Shown piece after piece: positions 9,830 through 18,449 of a DNA stretch of 64,000 nucleotides. The notes below the pieces were generated by a model. The model was not told where the DNA came from and ran no database searches. It saw only the letters and a list, made by a program, of their open reading frames with translations. Where the stretch lies: contig CP070896.1 of assembly GCA_017084465.1 (NCBI GenBank), positions 2,655,001-2,719,000 on the forward strand. The letters are read 5' to 3'. The translations under genes and the position numbers were made by a program. Within the stretch, counting starts at the first letter, position 1, and each line of letters begins with the position of its first letter. Source of the stretch: Lacrimispora xylanisolvens. Its GTDB lineage: Bacteria > Bacillota > Clostridia > Lachnospirales > Lachnospiraceae.

Positions 9830-10518
9830 TATAGTTCCTCCTTATTGCCAAAAGGTCTTCCTAAAAATATTTCAAGATTCCCGTTTCTGCATCGTAAATC
9901 GTCAATCAGTTTCTTTTCTTCTCCGTTATTTTTTAAAACTACTTCATAATCCAGTTTATAAAGACTTCCCATATTGGTTGTCTTCACCTGATTTAAATCC
10001 CAATTTTTCAGATACCGGGCAAATACTTCATCAAATACAGATGTATAATCCAAAGACTCCGGAATTGTGATCTTAAGTACTTTTACGCCTGTCTTCTGCT
10101 GTCCAAATTTAAGGGAAGCCAGTAATATATTTATCCCTCCCATAATAAGGACAAATAAAACTGCCATGCCAACGTAACCCATTCCCGTAGCCAGTCCAAC
10201 CGCCATTGCCTGAAAAATGCTGCTGATCTCTTCTGCTTTTCCGGGAACCGACCGGAAGCGGACCAGGGAAAAGGCTCCCATTACAGCAACCCCGGTGCCA
10301 AGGTTTCCGTTTACCAGTAAAATAACCATTTGCACCATAGCGGGAAGCAATGCAATTGTCACCACAAATCCCCTTGAATACGAATTCCGGTACATGTGAA
10401 TACCTGCAATTATAAGCCCAAGAACCAGAGAAGCGGTTAAGCATACAAGAAATGATCCTGGTGAAAATGCAACCTCTGATTCCTCTATTAAGATTGATTG
10501 AAACCATGTATTAAGCAC
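9829..10518 (-). CDS. DUF4956 membrane protein
   Basis: A 229-residue protein with four predicted membrane helices in its first ~130 residues (ASLVLGLIIAGIHMY, VVTIALLPAMVQMVILL, a glycine-rich GTGVAVMGAFSLVRFR segment and GYVGMAVLFVLIMGGINILL) and a cytoplasmic tail that ends GRPFGNKEEL. The AFSLVRFRSVPGKAEEISSIF segment is the DUF4956 hallmark. The family is repeatedly found beside VTC-domain genes, as here, and is presumed to work with the polymerase; the biochemical role is unknown. It overlaps VTC upstream by 8 bp. Confidence 0.85.
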   Translation of the reverse strand: MLNTWFQSILIEESEVAFSPGSFLVCLTASLVLGLIIAGIHMYRNSYSRGFVVTIALLPAMVQMVILLVNGNLGTGVAVMGAFSLVRFRSVPGKAEEISSIFQAMAVGLATGMGYVGMAVLFVLIMGGINILLASLKFGQQKTGVKVLKITIPESLDYTSVFDEVFARYLKNWDLNQVKTTNMGSLYKLDYEVVLKNNGEEKKLIDDLRCRNGNLEIFLGRPFGNKEEL

Positions 10519-11239
10519 AGCTGATTCCTCCTTTATTCTCTATTTTCATTATTTGCTGCTTTTCATATGCCTGACCGTATTTGGAAAAGGATGCCGGATA
10601 TATTTTCAGCTCATCCAGTATGTGCCCCAGCCAGAGGGGCATGGACCCTGGAATTTTTATCTCCATAAGGTGCCATCCGTCTTCTAAAAGAGGGGTTCCC
10701 CAGGGACCATTTTCCAGTTTTAAGCAATCGGTTCTCCAAAGAATATTTCCGTCTAACGTCAGCCGCAGATTCTCATCCTCCAGTCCGTACAGGGCAGTTC
10801 TTTCATAGGAAATATACATAGCGGGAATGATATCTTCGTAATACTGCATAAACCAGTCAATCTCGCGAAGCACCTGGGTTTGCCGCTCCGGCTTTATTCT
10901 CCGGTATAAATACGCCTCTGCATCAGCTAAATTAAGTGTTTCGCGGCGTTTATAAACAATACCCTGGTATTTCTTTTTCAATTCCAGAAACACAGAACTG
11001 GTTTCTCCTGGCAGCCCATAGCTGCGGAGTCTGAATTTTTCCTTATAAACCGGTTTTTCTAATGAATTTCTGATCAGCCTTGCATCCGGCGTGTCAAAAT
11101 AGACATTGCATATTGTGGAATTACCGTATTGATCGGTTTCCATTTTTCCCATTAGTCTCTCTTTAAGCTGTAAGTATTGTACCGGATCTATCAGATATTT
11201 CATTTCTGTCCGTTCAAATGTCATTTGATATCCACTCAT
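10511..11239 (-). CDS. VTC-domain polyphosphate polymerase
   Basis: A 242-residue VTC catalytic domain of the kind that makes inorganic polyphosphate from ATP in eukaryotes. It starts with the typical FERTEMKYLIDPVQY and keeps the tunnel residues in STICNVYFDTPD, KFRLRSYG, ELKKKYQGIVYKRR, SYERTA and HLMEIKIPG, i.e. the alternating basic and acidic residues that bind phosphate and metal. It is first in a three-gene operon with DUF4956 and the carbohydrate-binding lipoprotein. GGAGG is present upstream of 11239. It lacks the SPX domain of eukaryotic VTC4, as usual for bacteria. Confidence 0.88.
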   Translation of the reverse strand: MSGYQMTFERTEMKYLIDPVQYLQLKERLMGKMETDQYGNSTICNVYFDTPDARLIRNSLEKPVYKEKFRLRSYGLPGETSSVFLELKKKYQGIVYKRRETLNLADAEAYLYRRIKPERQTQVLREIDWFMQYYEDIIPAMYISYERTALYGLEDENLRLTLDGNILWRTDCLKLENGPWGTPLLEDGWHLMEIKIPGSMPLWLGHILDELKIYPASFSKYGQAYEKQQIMKIENKGGISCA

Positions 11240-11322
11240 AAAAACCTCCTTATCCCCTTCTTTGTGTTACTTTACGCAGATTATACAGATCAAACCTGAA
11301 ATCAACTTGAAAGAATGGCAGG

Positions 11323-11339
11323 TTCACAGATCTTTCACA
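11323..11339 (+). promoter_or_regulatory. Possible half PhoP box between VTC and Rrf2 genes
   Basis: TTCACA-N5-TTCACA, two direct repeats at 11-bp spacing, identical to the first two repeats of the boxes at 55802 and 58262. It lies about 40 bp upstream of a TATAAT (11285-11280, minus strand) in front of the polyphosphate gene. Only two good repeats are visible, so the call is tentative. Confidence 0.35.
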
Positions 11340-11373
11340 GCTTGCAGAAATGTAAAATTCTTATTGATAAAAC

Positions 11374-11402
11374 TTGACCATTTAGGTACAGTATGTTAAT
11401 CT
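11374..11402 (+). promoter_or_regulatory. Promoter of the Rrf2-cooS operon
   Basis: TTGACC (11374-11379), 17-bp spacer, TAATCT (11397-11402). This places the transcript start after the in-frame ATG at 11404 and supports the ATG at 11422 as the start of the regulator. Confidence 0.6.
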
Positions 11403-11421
11403 TATGACGTGGAGGTGCGAT

Positions 11422-11823
11422 ATGCTCATAACCAGAGAATGCGATTATGCCATAAGAATCATAAGAGCCTTATCATCAGGCGATATCATGAACGTTCCTA
11501 CGATCTGTGAGAAAGAATCCCTGACTTCTGCCATCACCTACAAGATGGCACGAAAGCTGGAAAAAGCGGGATTAATCAAAAGCTATCGTGGAAGCGCGGG
11601 AGGCTATGCCTTAAACTGTGATCTGGAACGCACAAGTTTATATGATATTCTCACTGTGATTGATTCCAAAATGCTGCTGATCGAATGCATGCAGTCCGGC
11701 TATGACTGCCTCGTGAACCAGCCCAAGCAGCCTTGCCTGGCTCACAAGGAGTTCTTAAGAATTCAACTGAATCTTAATCGGGAACTGAAAGAATGTTCTT
11801 TGGCTAAGCTACTGCACGGATAA
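11422..11823 (+). CDS. Rrf2-family Fe-S transcriptional regulator
   Basis: A 133-residue winged-helix regulator. MLITRECDYAIRIIRAL is the Rrf2 N-terminus, followed by the recognition segment LTSAITYKMARKLEKAGLIKS and the wing RGSAGGYAL. Three cysteines (in LIECMQ, YDCLV and QPCLA) sit where IscR/NsrR-type Rrf2 proteins bind an iron-sulfur cluster, so it probably senses redox, NO or iron-sulfur status. The start at 11422 was chosen because GGAGGTG lies 7 bp upstream and the promoter -10 excludes 11404. It precedes cooS by 54 bp and is likely its regulator. Confidence 0.88.
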   Translation: MLITRECDYAIRIIRALSSGDIMNVPTICEKESLTSAITYKMARKLEKAGLIKSYRGSAGGYALNCDLERTSLYDILTVIDSKMLLIECMQSGYDCLVNQPKQPCLAHKEFLRIQLNLNRELKECSLAKLLHG

Positions 11824-11877
11824 TTTTTTTAATTTAATCTTTACTAAAATGGTATAGATTCAAAAGGAGGAAAAACA

Positions 11878-13760
11878 ATGAATCAATGTTACGGGTGCAC
11901 TACCTGTCAAAGCGCCGACAAACCTTTAGAAACGTTCATCTCTTCCCTGCCGATGGAGACTTCTCATCACAGAGTAGAAAAACAAAGCACCAAATGCGGA
12001 TTTGGTCTCCAGGGAGTCTGCTGCAGACTCTGTGCCAACGGCCCCTGCCGTATTACGCCGGATGCTCCCCGTGGAATATGCGGAGCGGATGCAGACACGA
12101 TTGTTGCCAGAAACTTTTTAAGGGCGGTGGCTTCAGGAAGCGGCTGTTACATACACATTGTTGAAAATACAGCATTAAATTTAAAAAACACAGCAAAAAT
12201 AAAAGGCGAATTAAAGGGATTAAAATCTCTTGACCACCTGGCAGACATCTTTGGAATCGTAGAATCCGATGTGTACAAAAAGGCGGAGAAAGTCGCTGAT
12301 GCGGTAATTGCTGATATCTATAAACCAGAATATGTGGAAATGGAGCTGACGGAAAAAGTGGCTTACGCTCCAAGAGTTGCCCGCTGGAAAGAACTTGGAA
12401 TCATGCCAGGAGGAGCTAAATCCGAAGTATTTAAGGGCGTGGTAAAATGTTCCACCAACTTAAACTCCGATCCCTTAGATATGCTGGTTGACTGCTTAAG
12501 ACTGGGTGTCTCCACAGGTATCTATGGACTGACTCTTACTAACTTGTTAAATGATGTGCTTCTTGGTCAGCCGGAACTTCGTATGGCTCCCGTAGGCCTT
12601 CGTGTAATTGACCCGGATTATATCAACATCATGATTACCGGACATCAGCATACTATTTTTGTTGATTTACAGGAACAGCTTATTTCCCCAGAGGCAGTTG
12701 CCAAGGCAAAGGCAGTTGGAGCCAAAGGCTTTAAGCTGGTAGGCTGTACCTGCGTAGGTCAGGATCTTCAGTTACGTGGCGCTCATTACCAGGAAGTATT
12801 TGACGGTCATGCAGGAAACAACTACACCAGCGAGGCGATCCTTGCAACCGGCGCCATCGATGCCGTTCTTTCTGAGTTTAACTGTACTCTTCCTGGTATT
12901 GAACCAATTTGTGAAGAGCTTAAGATCAAACAGATCTGCCTTGACGATGTGGCTAAAAAATCAAACGCAGAACTTATGAAGTTCGATTTTGACCACCGCA
13001 GAGAGCAGAGTGAAAAGATCATTGATAAAGTGGTGAAATCCTATCAGGAACGCCGTGGCACGGTGCCCCTTAATCTTATGCCTGACCACGGATATGAGAA
13101 TACCCTGACCGGTGTCAGCGAAGGTTCCTTAAAGGACTTCCTGGGCGGAAGCTGGAAGCCGCTTATTGATTTAATCGTATCCGGTGATATTAAAGGTATC
13201 GCTGGCGTGGTAGGCTGTTCCAACTTAACCGCAGGAGGACACGATGTTCTTACTGTGGAACTGACAAAGGAACTGATTGCCAAAGATATCATCGTGCTGA
13301 CTGCAGGCTGTTCTTCAGGCGGCATTGAAAACTGCGGACTTATGACACCGGAAGCTGCTGAATTTGCCGGCCCTAAATTAAGAGAAGTCTGCAAAAAGCT
13401 TGGAATTCCGCCAGTTCTCAATTTCGGTCCCTGCCTTGCTATCGGACGTCTTGAGATTGTTGCTACTGAAATTGCACAGGAGCTTGGTGTGGATCTTCCC
13501 AAACTTCCACTTGTCCTTTCTGCAGCCCAGTGGCTGGAAGAACAGGCTCTTGCAGATGGCTGCTTCGGCCTTGCCCTCGGTCTTCCCCTTCATTTAGGAC
13601 TTCCTCCTTTTGTGACTGGAAGCAAAGTTGCTGTTAAGGTTCTCACAGACGGTATGAAATCATTAACCGGCGGTCAGGTCATTATTAATGATGATGCTGT
13701 GGAAAGTGCTGACATACTGGAAAAATCATTATGGAGAAGCGGAACGGTCTTAATATATAG
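11878..13760 (+). CDS. cooS: Anaerobic Ni-CO dehydrogenase catalytic subunit, variant (one frameshift)
   Basis: CooS-family enzyme of about 627 residues. The D/B-cluster cysteines are present in KCGFGLQGVCCRLCANGPC and GICG. C-cluster ligands are recognisable in ITGHQHT (His), VGCTCVGQ, EFNCTLPG, VGCSNLT, TAGCSSGG and NFGPCLAIG. The catalytic lysine of Carboxydothermus CODH-II (Lys563, in EKAVAIG) aligns with Gln556 in EEQALADG, and the histidine proton path is mostly absent. An extra CYGCTTC motif sits at the N-terminus. An A5 run near 13720-13725 lacks one A: restoring it gives EKIIMEKRNGLNI and a stop at 13760, just before the next ribosome site. Followed by cooF-like and oxidoreductase genes. 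CO oxidation is therefore likely by family but uncertain by residue. Confidence 0.88.
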
Positions 13761-13771
13761 GAGGAGGGCAT

Positions 13772-14221
13772 ATGAAACGGATATTCATTGATGAAGCCAA
13801 ATGCGACGGGTGTAAGAACTGTGTTCTCGCCTGTATGCAGGCACATAGAAAAGATGGCGGAAGCATTTATGATCTGGATTTAACCAATCCGGAAAATGAA
13901 TCCAGAAATCACATCGTCATGAAAGGGAACGGTCACTATGCTCCCATCTTCTGCCGCCACTGCGACCAGCCGGAATGTGTGATGTCCTGTATGAGCGGAG
14001 CTCTTGTAAAGGACGAAGAATCGGGTCACGTATATTACGACGAAAAAAAGTGCGGTTCCTGCTTCATGTGTGTGATGAACTGCCCATACGGTGTGTTGAA
14101 AGCGGACACAACCACAAAAGCCAGTGTGATTAAATGCGACTTCTGCTTTGACCACGGCAGCGAGCCAAGCTGCGTAAAAGCATGTCCTACCAAGGCAATC
14201 TATGTTAAGGAGGTGGAATGA
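13772..14221 (+). CDS. CooF-like 4Fe-4S ferredoxin
   Basis: A 149-residue electron-transfer protein that would carry electrons from CooS. Four cysteine groups are visible: CDGCKNCVLAC, CRHCDQPECVMSC, CGSCFMCVMNCPYG and CDFCFDHGSEPSCVKACP, the HycB/CooF arrangement for four [4Fe-4S] clusters. GGAGGAG lies upstream, 11 bp after the corrected cooS stop, and its own stop overlaps the next gene start. The frame is intact. Confidence 0.9.
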   Translation: MKRIFIDEAKCDGCKNCVLACMQAHRKDGGSIYDLDLTNPENESRNHIVMKGNGHYAPIFCRHCDQPECVMSCMSGALVKDEESGHVYYDEKKCGSCFMCVMNCPYGVLKADTTTKASVIKCDFCFDHGSEPSCVKACPTKAIYVKEVE

Positions 14222-15447
14222 TGACTCATGTAATTATCGGCGCAGGTGCTGCCGGCATCTCCGCTGCTAAAGCAATCCGAAAGCTGGAACCAAAAGCGGA
14301 TATCATCATGGTGTCAGTTGACGACCAGGTTCATTCCCGCTGTATGCTCCATAAGTACTTAAGCCATGAACGGGATGAAGCAGCTCTTTCATTTGTTCCG
14401 GCAGATTTTTTTGATGCACTTGGAATCAAGTGGCTGAAGAACAAAGAAGCAGTACATATTGATCCTATCAAGCAGACTGTTTTACTTGACGATGGCACAG
14501 AGCTTAACTTTGACCGCCTTCTGATTGCAACAGGTGCGCACAGCGTGATACCTCCCATTGTTAATTTAAGAGAAGCCAAAAATGTATTCGGCCTCCGGAA
14601 TTTAAGTGACGCAAGACAAATCCGCAAATTTGCCCAGTCATCAGATAAAATTCTGGTAATAGGTTCGGGGCTGGTAGGAATGGACGCAGCTTATGCATTT
14701 CTGGAGCAGAAAAAGGATGTAACTGTTTTAGAGCTGGCGGACCGGATTCTTCCTAAGCAGCTGGATGAAAAGGCTGGTAAAGCCTATCAGAAATTATTTG
14801 CACAGCATGGATGCAAATTCGTTCTGGGAAGAAAAGTGGTTTTAACCACTATGCCGGAAAACGATCAGATCGACTCCGTTATGCTTGATGACGGGACTAT
14901 TCTGGAATGTGATATGATTGTTGTCGCAGCCGGAGTCCGTCCGGCAACAGACTGCACAGAAAATTGTGAAATAGCCGTTGACCGCTTTATTAAGGTGAAT
15001 GATTTCATGGAAACATCCTGCAAAAACATTTATGCTGCAGGAGATGTGAACGGAATCGCTGCCATATGGCCCAATGCCATGAAGCAGGGGTACACAGCTG
15101 CCTTAAATATGTGTGGAGTTACAACCCCTTATGAAGATCCTTACGGCATGAAAAATACCATGAATTTTTATGGGCTTACAACGCTCTCTTTAGGAGATGG
15201 AATTGCAAAAGACGGAGATCAGATCCTGTCACAGGAGGACTCCGGTTGTTATAAAAGGGCAATCTTACGAGATGGACGCCTTCAAAGTATTATGATTCAG
15301 GGTCCCATTGATTACACCGGTATCTATCAGTATGTGATTAAGAATCAGATATCCCTTGATACAGTTAAGACTGATGTCTTCCATCTGTCTTTTGCAGACT
15401 TTTACGGAACAGATTCCCGGGGGCAGTATCGTTATACAATGAATTAA
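14218..15447 (+). CDS. FAD/NAD(P)-dependent oxidoreductase of the cooS operon
   Basis: A 409-residue pyridine nucleotide-disulfide-type flavoprotein. It has the FAD motif GAGAAGISAAKAIRK at residue ~7, a second Rossmann motif GSGLVGMDAAYAF at ~150, and the FAD-closing IYAAGDVNG at ~280. A redox-active CxxxxC is absent, as in NADH-rubredoxin and CoA-independent relatives. Genes of this kind follow cooS-cooF in several anaerobes, where they are thought to pass CO- or ferredoxin-derived electrons to NAD(P)+ or a peroxide-reducing partner. No rubrerythrin is seen here. It overlaps cooF by ATGA and ends at a terminator. Confidence 0.87.
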   Translation: MMTHVIIGAGAAGISAAKAIRKLEPKADIIMVSVDDQVHSRCMLHKYLSHERDEAALSFVPADFFDALGIKWLKNKEAVHIDPIKQTVLLDDGTELNFDRLLIATGAHSVIPPIVNLREAKNVFGLRNLSDARQIRKFAQSSDKILVIGSGLVGMDAAYAFLEQKKDVTVLELADRILPKQLDEKAGKAYQKLFAQHGCKFVLGRKVVLTTMPENDQIDSVMLDDGTILECDMIVVAAGVRPATDCTENCEIAVDRFIKVNDFMETSCKNIYAAGDVNGIAAIWPNAMKQGYTAALNMCGVTTPYEDPYGMKNTMNFYGLTTLSLGDGIAKDGDQILSQEDSGCYKRAILRDGRLQSIMIQGPIDYTGIYQYVIKNQISLDTVKTDVFHLSFADFYGTDSRGQYRYTMN

Positions 15448-15450
15448 TTG

Positions 15451-15512
15451 AAAAAGTAGTAGGGAAGCCAGATAAGATGAAAGCACTGGCTACTCTACTG
15501 CTTTTTTTATTA
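15451..15512 (+). terminator. Terminator of the cooS operon
   Basis: GTAGTAGGGAAGCCAG pairs with CTGGCTACTCTACTGC around a 14-nt loop, followed by seven T. Confidence 0.8.
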
Positions 15513-15549
15513 AATATAAGCTCTTTTGCCTTAGTTAGTATTACCAATA

Positions 15550-15592
15550 AATAAATGCCCGGCTTGGCTAACTGACAAGACGGGCATTTATC
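15550..15592. terminator. Second hairpin after the cooS operon
   Basis: ATAAATGCCCG pairs with CGGGCATTTAT, and inside it CTTG pairs with CAAG. The T tract is weak on both sides, so it may be an insulator or a bidirectional terminator. Confidence 0.5.
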
Positions 15593-15610
15593 TTACTACT
15601 CAAAATTTCC

Positions 15611-15639
15611 TTGACAACTATATCACTCTGATATAAAAT
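15611..15639 (+). promoter_or_regulatory. Promoter of the glycosyltransferase-padR operon
   Basis: TTGACA (15611-15616), 17-bp spacer, TAAAAT (15634-15639). The spacer and -10 are covered by the left operator. Confidence 0.75.
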
Positions 15640-15662
15640 CTAAACTATATCAGAGTGATATA
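15619..15662. promoter_or_regulatory. Paired PadR-type operator
   Basis: TATATCACTCTGATATA (15619-15635) and its exact reverse complement TATATCAGAGTGATATA (15646-15662). Each 17-mer is itself a TATATCA/TGATATA palindrome with a 3-bp centre, and they are offset by 27 bp. One covers the promoter spacer and part of the -10, the other the transcript start and ribosome site. The PadR regulator encoded at the end of the operon is the likely ligand. Confidence 0.75.
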
Positions 15663-15674
15663 AGGAGAAAAAGG

Positions 15675-16848
15675 ATGAATATTTTATTAGTTAATGCAAA
15701 TCTGTATGGACATATTAATCCCACACTTGGACTGGTGAAGAAGCTTACAGAAAAAGGGCATAAAGTCGATTATTTCTGCTCAGCGGAATTTTCGGAACAG
15801 GTAATAAAATCAGGTGCAGACTGGATTGACTTTGGAAGCGACCTGAATCTTTTTTTAAAAAATTACCGCCCCACAGACCGGCATCCGTTTTACATGCTAA
15901 TGGAATATATTCTTTTATACGATGAAGTAATGCTGCCTCAGATTCTTGCTATTTTAAAAGAACGCACCTATGACCTCATCTTTTGTGACTCCATCTTTGG
16001 GGGCGGGTGCTTTTTAAAACAGCTTACTCATACACCGGTTATCTGTTCCCATTCTTCTTTTGCCATGAGCCATGCACCGGTACCACCACGTATGCTCGTG
16101 CCTGGGACTCATCCACAGCTGGATTACTGCTATCAGATATTGAACAGAATCTGTACTTGTTATAAAATTGAAGAACCCACACTGGAAGAAGTTTTTATAA
16201 GCAAAGCCGATCACAATATTGTATATACCACCAGGGAATTTAACGGGGATGATGCAGTAACCGAACCCCAATATTTATTTGCCGGACCTTCTATGGAGCG
16301 GGCAAAAAATACAGAGTCTGTAGACTTATCCGGGATTGAAAACAAAAAACTGCTATATATTTCACTTGGCAGCCTGAACACGGATTTTCTGGATTTATAA
16401 GATGTGTATCTGTGCATTTGAAAATACAGACTATTATGTTTGCATGTCTATTGGAACAAAGTGCGAAGTTGATCAATTAGGTGAATTACCGGACAACTTT
16501 CTGGTTAAAAATGTATTTCCCCAGCTTGAGATTTTAGATAAAGCGGATGCATTCATCACTCATGCAGGATTTAACAGTGTGAATGAGGCATTATACTTTG
16601 GTGTACCCATGCTTGCCTTCCCTCTGGTCAATGATCAGCATATGACTGCCAAACGGCTTGTATCCATGAATCTGGGTTTATCAGATAACATGAAAGAACT
16701 ATCAGCAGAAAAACTAAAAGGCCAGATCCAGCAGCTCCTGTCAGATGAGACAATAAAGGAGAACTGCCTTAGAATTTCTAATGAAATGAAAAGCTGTTCC
16801 AATTGGGAACTTACAGTTGAAAAACTGGAAAGTTACGTTAACAAATAA
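15675..16848 (+). CDS. MGT-family UDP-glycosyltransferase (one frameshift)
   Basis: A GT1-type glycosyltransferase of about 390 residues, related to macrolide glycosyltransferases (YjiC/OleD type) that attach sugars to small hydrophobic molecules. The N-terminus NANLYGHINPTLGLVKKL and the C-terminal donor-sugar motif THAGFNSVNEALYFGVPM with the acidic VNDQ ending are diagnostic. The frame shifts near 16392-16400 (ATTTATAAG), where LNTDFLD is followed one base later by KMCICAFENTDYYVC. Controlled with padR by the paired operator. The position suggests drug or xenobiotic modification, which is inferred. Confidence 0.85.
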
Positions 16849-16864
16849 AAGAAAGGTACTTAAA

Positions 16865-17405
16865 ATGGCGTTAAAAAACAGATCATTATATGCAATATTA
16901 GGAATCTTAAATGTCTCACCAGGCACTGGATATGACATTAAAAAATATTGCGATACCGTTCTCTCCGGTTTCTGGAACGAAAATTTTGGGCATATATACC
17001 CAACACTGAAAAAAATGCTCATAGATGAACTGGTGGAGATTGTAGAAAGCGAAACAAGCGAGAAAAAAATACAGTACCAGATCACTCCGAAAGGTCAGTT
17101 GGAGTTGGAATCCTGGCTTATGGAAGATACAGAATTACAACCCATGCGTTCTGAATTTATGCTGAAATTGTTATTCTCAAGCAATCAGCCAAAAGAGCAT
17201 GTTATTAAAATGCTGGAAGATTATAAACAAATCCATGTTAGAAAACTGGAAAAATACGTGGACATGCAGCATGACCTGGAACAGGGAATTGAGGAAATAA
17301 CAAAAGAACGCACTCGCTTTTTTAAAGGCTATGCTTCGCAGAGGTGTTTTGTCCTGCGAGGCTACCATTCGCTGGTGTGATGAGACCATTGATTCCGGAC
17401 TATAA
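16865..17405 (+). CDS. PadR-family transcriptional repressor (one frameshift)
   Basis: About 180 residues. The N-terminal winged helix is LKNRSLYAILGIL...GTGYDIKKYCD...HIYPTLKKM with the wing ending YQITPKGQLELESWL. The C-terminal coiled-coil half has KMLEDYKQIHVRKLEKY and closes EATIRWCDETIDSGL, as in PadR subfamily 2. A G2 near 17330-17331 carries one extra base; removing it replaces GYASQRCF by KAMLRRGVLS and extends the protein to 17405. ATG at 16865 was chosen because LKNRSLY is the family start. It is the second gene of its operon and probably binds the operator upstream of the glycosyltransferase. Confidence 0.85.
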
Positions 17406-17486
17406 CTTATTAGCTTGAAACCCTTTCAGGCCTGTGTTACTATCATTAATAAGATTAGTGGCAATGCCTCCAGAAAGGAATCTAAT

Positions 17487-18449
17487 ATGTTTAAAGTGCT
17501 GATCCCAAGAACGATCTCTCATACAGGTAGCGACTATTTAACAAAAAAAGGCTGTGAGCTTATATTATCTGCTCCCAAATCGGCAGATGACCCAGTTTTT
17601 GAACAATGTCACGCCATACTTACGGGTCCTACCAGAAAACTCCGGTACGATAAACCATTACTGGACCGGTGCAAAAACTTAAAAGTAATTTCCAGCTTCA
17701 GTGCAGGAGTTGACTATATTGATACGGTCTATGCAGAAAAACTGGGGATCCAGGTGACTAATTCTGGAAATGCCAACTCCAATGCGGTGGCAGAGCACAC
17801 TATTTTTTTCATGCTTGCCTGTGCTAAAAACCATGAGATCATGTCTGAAGCTGTAAAGAAAAGCGATTTTTCAATCCGAAAGGATGTTTTTAACATTGAA
17901 CTGTCTGGTCTCACCCTGGGATTAATTGGCTTTGGTAATATAGGAAAGCTGGTGGCAAAAAAAGCTTCTATGGGATTTGATATGAAGGTTATCGTCTATG
18001 ATCATCATTTAACCCCTGACAATGCTCCGGCTGGCGTTACTCCGGTGTCCACTCCGGAAGAGGTCTATCGGAATGCGGACTTCATTTCGCTCCATGTTCC
18101 TTTTTCTGAAAAAAACCGGCACATGATAGCCAGAGAGCAGCTGGATATGATGAAGCCATCCGCCGTCTTAATCAATGTCTCCAGGGGTGGATTAATACAG
18201 GAGGACGATTTAATACAGGCTATAAAAGACAAAAAAATAAAAGGGGCTGCCCTTGATGTATTTGAGACAGAGCCCCTTCCTGCAGACAGCGCGCTGCTTA
18301 AATATAACAACATTATTGTTTCTCCCCATTGCGCCGCCAATACCATGGAAGCCCTTGACCGTATGGAGCTTTTTGCTGCTATGGACATCTTTAGAGTCTT
18401 AAATGGAGAAAGACCGGAGTTTCCGGTCAATCATCCTTCTTTCCTATAA
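17487..18449 (+). CDS. D-isomer-specific 2-hydroxyacid dehydrogenase
   Basis: A 320-residue NAD-dependent dehydrogenase of the SerA/2-hydroxyacid family. The N-terminal substrate domain is split; the NAD fold carries GLIGFGNIGKLVAKKA with acceptor Asp in VIVYDHH. Catalytic residues are seen in NVSRGGLIQ (Arg), the Glu in FETEPLP and His in SPHCAANT. At 320 residues it is a short form without ACT domain, so it is a phosphoglycerate- or hydroxypyruvate-type enzyme whose substrate cannot be fixed. ATG at 17487 follows AGAAAGGAA. The 3' end overlaps the convergent glgX-like gene by 23 bp. Confidence 0.86.
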   Translation: MFKVLIPRTISHTGSDYLTKKGCELILSAPKSADDPVFEQCHAILTGPTRKLRYDKPLLDRCKNLKVISSFSAGVDYIDTVYAEKLGIQVTNSGNANSNAVAEHTIFFMLACAKNHEIMSEAVKKSDFSIRKDVFNIELSGLTLGLIGFGNIGKLVAKKASMGFDMKVIVYDHHLTPDNAPAGVTPVSTPEEVYRNADFISLHVPFSEKNRHMIAREQLDMMKPSAVLINVSRGGLIQEDDLIQAIKDKKIKGAALDVFETEPLPADSALLKYNNIIVSPHCAANTMEALDRMELFAAMDIFRVLNGERPEFPVNHPSFL

